From contig NC_090789.1 of NCBI RefSeq assembly GCF_040054535.1, forward strand, positions 6,914,197-6,978,196: DNA of 64,000 bases, read 5' to 3'. The stretch comes from Antennarius striatus. Lineage: Eukaryota > Chordata > Actinopteri > Lophiiformes > Antennariidae. Below are positions 59,585 through 64,000 of the stretch, one piece after another. Made by a program: the position numbers and the translations under genes. The notes under the pieces are model-generated. The model saw nothing but the letters and a program-made list of their open reading frames with translations, did no database searches and was not told the origin of the DNA. Every line of letters begins with the position of its first letter. Within the stretch, counting starts at the first letter, position 1.

Positions 59585-61174
59585 GTATGGAAACTTTTTA
59601 TCAGGTGCTCAGAATGAGTAGTTCTTCTTTATATTAAAGCTATCCCTTAATTTTTCTGCATTCCTTTTTTTTGTTTGCTTTACTGTTGTTGTGTGGTTGT
59701 TTCATCTGAGGTATGCATCTAGATTATGCATCTTTATTACTACAACAGAAGAGAACTAGATTATATGCTTTAATTTATCTTTTAAACCCTACATTTTCTA
59801 TTGATATTTTTAAAATGTAACCAAATCTGCCCTGAAAAAATCACCATCACCTGCAGACTATTTTATTCTAACGCAATTCCGTTAGCATCTGATCACAAGT
59901 TCACAACCTTACTGCGTGTTTACAGAGTCTTCGTTCAGATCTGACTCACATTCCTCCTGTGTGGAGGTGGGAATGGGTTCCATGACTGTATCTTTACACG
60001 GTTTACTAAATATTCCTTGTTGTTGTTGTTTTTTTTTTATATTCAAACCTGCTCTGCTTTTCATCTTGAACTGTTGCCACAGAGTTAGTGTGTGTTCCTC
60101 TTGTGAAACAGTCACAGTTACTATTCAGAATTTAACCAATTACATGAAATGTGTGGGTCAGCAACTCTAACTCTGTTTTTTTTTTTTCTTTTTACTGTAA
60201 GTATCTTGAGGCCAAAAAAGTGACTTATGAGCCAAAGTTGTGTCTGTTGAGAGGAGTTCAAAGAGTTCAGTGATTCTCAGATTCAGCTGTATTGTACACA
60301 CTGCAGACATGCCCTTGAATCTGTCTAGCACAATGGCTCTATATTAATCCAGTGTGTATGTGTGTGTGTGTGTGTGTGTGATTGTGTACATCAGTTTTTG
60401 ACCGACAAAACTAGTGTGTCTGATCACGTGTACTTATTTTCTTTCTGTATGTGTTTGCTTGGAGTGTCTTCAGAACATTTGATGAGCATCCTCCAGAGGC
60501 GTGTGGTTTCTAAAAATACTAATTCCACCATTGTGTTGACATGGATCGGGACGAGCTAGAAGGGAGGGATGGATTGATGGAAAAGAGAGGAGAAACAGAT
60601 AGTGGAATAAAGATTCACCTCTTTTTTTCCCCCCTCCTCACAGCTTAATGTTTCTGCAGGTTGTGCTCTCCATCACGACGAGCCAAAGCAGGTGCCACCA
60701 GCTCTCTCTTAGAGGGGTTTCCAATGCAACACTGTAACATACAGCCGGCATGGCGCTGCAAGCCAAGTCATCATGTTCCGGTTGCCAGTCGGCTTCATTT
60801 CTAGCCAGCCCAGTTGTGTTTGGCAAATGAGTTGGGCGGCAGCGTTTGGCTGAGACATATCTGGCAACACTAAAATGCTGCTTGTCACCGAAACAGACAA
60901 TGGACGCGAGGACGGCTCGTCTCTCTCAATGCTAAAGGTTGTTCCCCATTATTTGCTAAATGAAATGTGTACGTCGAAAGAGAGAAACCACCCGTGCTCA
61001 GGTCCTTCACGGTGGTGACAGCTCATCCAAACTCGCACCAAAAAGAAAACACTTTAAAAGCATTTAAGAGAGTTGCTGTTATCTTTTGACAGACAGGCAG
61101 GTCATTCATGTGATAAACTCAGTGAGCTGCTTAGGAAGAGTAGATTTTTAAGGGCAGATTTTTTTTTTTTTTAA

Positions 61175-61220
61175 GGGGGGAATTTCCCCATTGTGGGGTG
61201 AATAAAGGTATATCTTATCT
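61175..61220 (+). mobile_element. LINE 3' tail remnant
   Basis: AATTTCCCCATTGTGGGGTG followed by AATAAAGGTATATCTTATCT has the form of a second common fish LINE 3' terminus (usual ending AATAAAGGATTATCTTATC). The rest of the element is absent. Confidence 0.55.
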
Positions 61221-61413
61221 GGTTTTACACAGTCACTGTGAACTGAATGTGTGCGTGCGGTTGTGAGTGGGAGTTCGCCTGTCTCTCTCTGTCTCGCTCT
61301 CCCCCTTCATTTGTGATGGAGAGACCAAGAGAAGTGAAGGATTCCTGAAGGATTATCTGATTGTTTGTTGAGATTGAGGGACCTCATTCCCAGTAAAGGG
61401 ATTTATTTGTATT

Positions 61414-61446
<33 letters not shown>

Positions 61447-63638
61447 AGGAGGCAGATAAAGGAATCTGTATGTCAGTTCATGACATTGAGGAAACCCACG
61501 GTCAAATCCGCGTTTTAATTCAATTTGGCCCACATTAATAATATTATTTCCCTGCCAGCGTGACTTGATGACTCCTACGCAGTAATGAAAAACAAATATC
61601 CTTGCTGACGTATGTGAGATGATGTGGATGTTTGTTAATCTGAGTTGTGTTCTCAGGAAAAGGAGCTTAATGTTCTAAATGGATTGAAGCATTTTTTATT
61701 TTATTTTTTGCGTTTTGCTTGAATTTGATTAGTTAGTGATAAAACCAGAATCAGTGACAACAGAGGGTCTTAAGTAGCTTTTCTAAATGTGGCTCTTTCA
61801 TTAAAACCTTTGAAATGAGACGAAATTAATGCAGGTTTCAGGTATTTGGCCTGTGATTTATATGTGGATCATATATATGATTTTGAGCCCCATTTCATCA
61901 GACAACAAAAAAGCCAATGCTGTATTCCATTTACAGGTAGGTGTCTCTCTGCTGTACCCTGACACATCAATCTCTTGTGCAAAAAGGTGTCATTATCTTC
62001 ATTATTCCTTTATCAAAATCATTTCATCACCCTGACATGTCAGCAAGAATTTGGCACAAGCAATGTAACAACCGGGCGTGACACCGTAATCCAGCCTCCT
62101 TTGTCGTCAAAAACTGTACTCAGATAATGAGCAGAAAAACCTCAAAAAAAAAAAAAAAAAAAGATAACGTGAGCAGGAAAGCGATGGAGTGAAGGGGAAA
62201 TAAAAGCCGAGCAGAATGGAGGCAGAAGAAAGTGAAGGAGGTGTAAGAGAAGCAGAGGATGAGAGAGAGAGAGAGAGGATGATCGTCACGGAGATGGAGA
62301 TACCAGGTCTGTTTGTCAGGTCTGGGGTGGTGAGGAGAAGGAGAAAAAAAAGTCAGAGGCACGAGAACGAGCGAGGACTCAGGAGTGTGAGGGGTGTGTG
62401 AGGAAGTAAGTTAGGTGTGATGTTGTGTGACTAACGCTGGCGTCTGGAACAGACAGCGAGGAGCTGAACTCTGCTGATGACTTTCCGCCGCCCTGCAGAG
62501 ACGGAGACCCACTCGGCTCATTAAAACTTACATGTGTCTAATGCTCAGCAGTGTATGCCATATACCTGTGGGTGAGTTTACTCCAGCTGATGTTATATGT
62601 GTGACAAAGAATGATATACAGCCCCTCTGCTCTATGTGGACTCTCTGCTATCAGAAGCTGTGATGTATTCATCTCAGAGGACAGGTGGAGCACAAATCCA
62701 TCACTATGATAGATCTTTGCTGTCCAACATAACTTTACCAGGTAAACACACAAACTGTTATTTTGATAAATCGTTGGAAATATTAACATGAGACAGCTCG
62801 GAACTAGTTTTCTGCATTTTTTTGAGCTGTTTTAGTCCTCCTGGTCAGAGAATACCAGCGAAGATGGCAGACACATTAACAGCATCACAAGTACTTGGTT
62901 CTGTATGCGCCATAAGTCCCACGCTGTGTTCTCACCACAGCCAGCCCTTTTTTTTCCCTTCTCTCTCCCTCTTGTCTCTATTTGTCATCCATTTTTGTGA
63001 ACCCAACCCTCATTCTCAGATGCTGACCAATAACTGTCATCGCCGGCAGCTGCATTCCCAAAGCAGTGGGGAGCTCCCGGCTTCAGGAAGCTGATTATTT
63101 TATAGTTAGTGTTTTGGCACATATCCTTGTCTAAAACCTCTGCAAGTCATTAGAAGGCTATTTAAATAAACGTGAACCTCCAGCGAGCAGGGGGATAAGC
63201 CTTGAGGGTGGCTGTGAGTAGTAATCCCCATGCATCACCTAGCAGGCTTAGTACAAACTCTTTCTTTCCTTTTCCTGCACACACACATTCATGCACACAA
63301 ACACAAACACACACACACACACTGGTAGAAAAGATGAGTTGGTACACACTCACATCTGTAGCACACATATAAAAAAAAAAGCTTCATAATCACAGAAATT
63401 CAGAGTTTTTCTTTTTTTCTTTCTTGGAATTAATAAGCCCTTTGGTGGAGGAGGTGACTCTCACTCATTCCAAATACGACCGGTGAAATCCTGGGTCAGA
63501 AAGTGAAGCGCTGCTCAGAGCGTGCGGCAGATGTCATGTGATCAGAAAGGATCAGCTGACACGCTTTTGTGTCTCCTGTGACTCTAAAAGTCACAAAAAT
63601 GTGCTGAACACTTCACCACCACATGTTTTCACCTCCCT

Positions 63639-63640
<2 letters not shown>

Positions 63641-63687
<47 letters not shown>
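63641..63687. repeat. (CA)n microsatellite
   Basis: A pure CA array of about 23 units in presumed rftn1 intron 2. Confidence 0.95.
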
Positions 63688-63689
<2 letters not shown>

Positions 63690-64000
63690 CAGCAGCCTCC
63701 ATAAACTCCGTCTGACTTCTCCAGCCCTGGGCCTTTCCCATATTAGCTTGCCGCAGCCTCTCTTTAAAATAATGCAATGAAAGACGATGTAAATGAAGCC
63801 ACTTCCCGGCCTAAAGCGGTGAATTATACCATAATAACTTCTGTTTGGCTTGTCTGAATGAAAAGCTTTGCCTGCATCTTGTCAGTGGGTGAATGCCAGC
63901 CGTGCAGAGCTAATGACAGCTAATGACTGTTTACAGTGACAGGATCGCTGTTATCCCCCTCTGACGCTCCACCCTAGTCTCCACAGCTGGTATTATTATT

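Larger units (their letters stand above)
59585..64000 (+). other. Presumed rftn1 intron 2 (open at window end)
   Basis: No further raftlin exon is recognisable. Contents: a poly-T run near 60000-60040, short TG runs (60358-60380, 61419-61447), a LINE tail (61175-61220), a poly-A run at about 62143-62161, and CA arrays at 63298-63322 and 63641-63687. Open frames here are short and unassigned. Confidence 0.55.

Noticed and set aside
1-64000. Search for tRNA/rRNA genes, CRISPR arrays, prokaryotic operons or an endogenous provirus
   Set aside because: No tRNA-like box pair, no spaced direct repeats with unique spacers, no operon-like gene packing and no gag/pol/env-type frames were seen by eye.

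Overview
The window looks like nuclear DNA from a teleost fish with a compact genome. It shows spliced vertebrate genes with GT/AG introns, long CA/TG microsatellites and decayed fish-type LINE and MITE fragments. It holds four recognisable genes in the order tbc1d5 (+), plcl2 (-), dazl (+), rftn1 (+, first coding exon only). This is the same order and relative orientation as the block TBC1D5-PLCL2-DAZL-RFTN1 on human chromosome 3p24-p25 (known from general knowledge, not searched). The species cannot be named from the sequence alone.

Layout. 1-2700 is AT-rich and gene-free. 2760-3380 is a CpG-rich stretch that probably carries the tbc1d5 promoter. 6851-18511 is tbc1d5: 20 coding exons, 851 codons, frame intact at every junction. 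18512-21093 holds the facing 3' ends of tbc1d5 and plcl2. 21094-41033 is plcl2 on the minus strand: 12 coding exons, 1150 codons, including a 76-base exon at 24463-24538. Its first intron is about 9.3 kb, and its CpG-rich first exon and promoter lie at 40788-41350. 41350-45530 is an intergenic repeat nest with two LINE coding fragments in opposite orientations, a LINE tail and a compound microsatellite. 45537-52985 is dazl: a start codon flush with a splice donor, an RRM over exons 2-5, and a 3' UTR of about 1.2 kb. 53600-53936 is a CpG/G-rich block that I take as the rftn1 promoter and non-coding first exon. The first rftn1 coding exon is at 59437-59584, and the rest of that gene lies beyond the window.

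The genes do not form one pathway. TBC1D5 is a Rab7 GAP of retromer and autophagy. PLCL2 is a catalytically dead phospholipase C-like scaffold. DAZL is a germ-cell RNA-binding translational regulator. RFTN1 is an acylated lipid-raft protein. No defence island, CRISPR array, provirus or other undescribed system is visible. The points worth a second look are regulatory or structural: a CLEAR-like E-box at the tbc1d5 promoter, CTCF-like motifs facing each other across plcl2, an ambiguous dazl C-terminus with a degenerate VQT remnant, a GTTC cluster at the dazl polyadenylation site, an inverted CCAAT pair at dazl, microsatellites fused to splice donors, and several inverted or tandem repeats. All coordinates come from reading the sequence by eye, and protein comparisons are to remembered family members.
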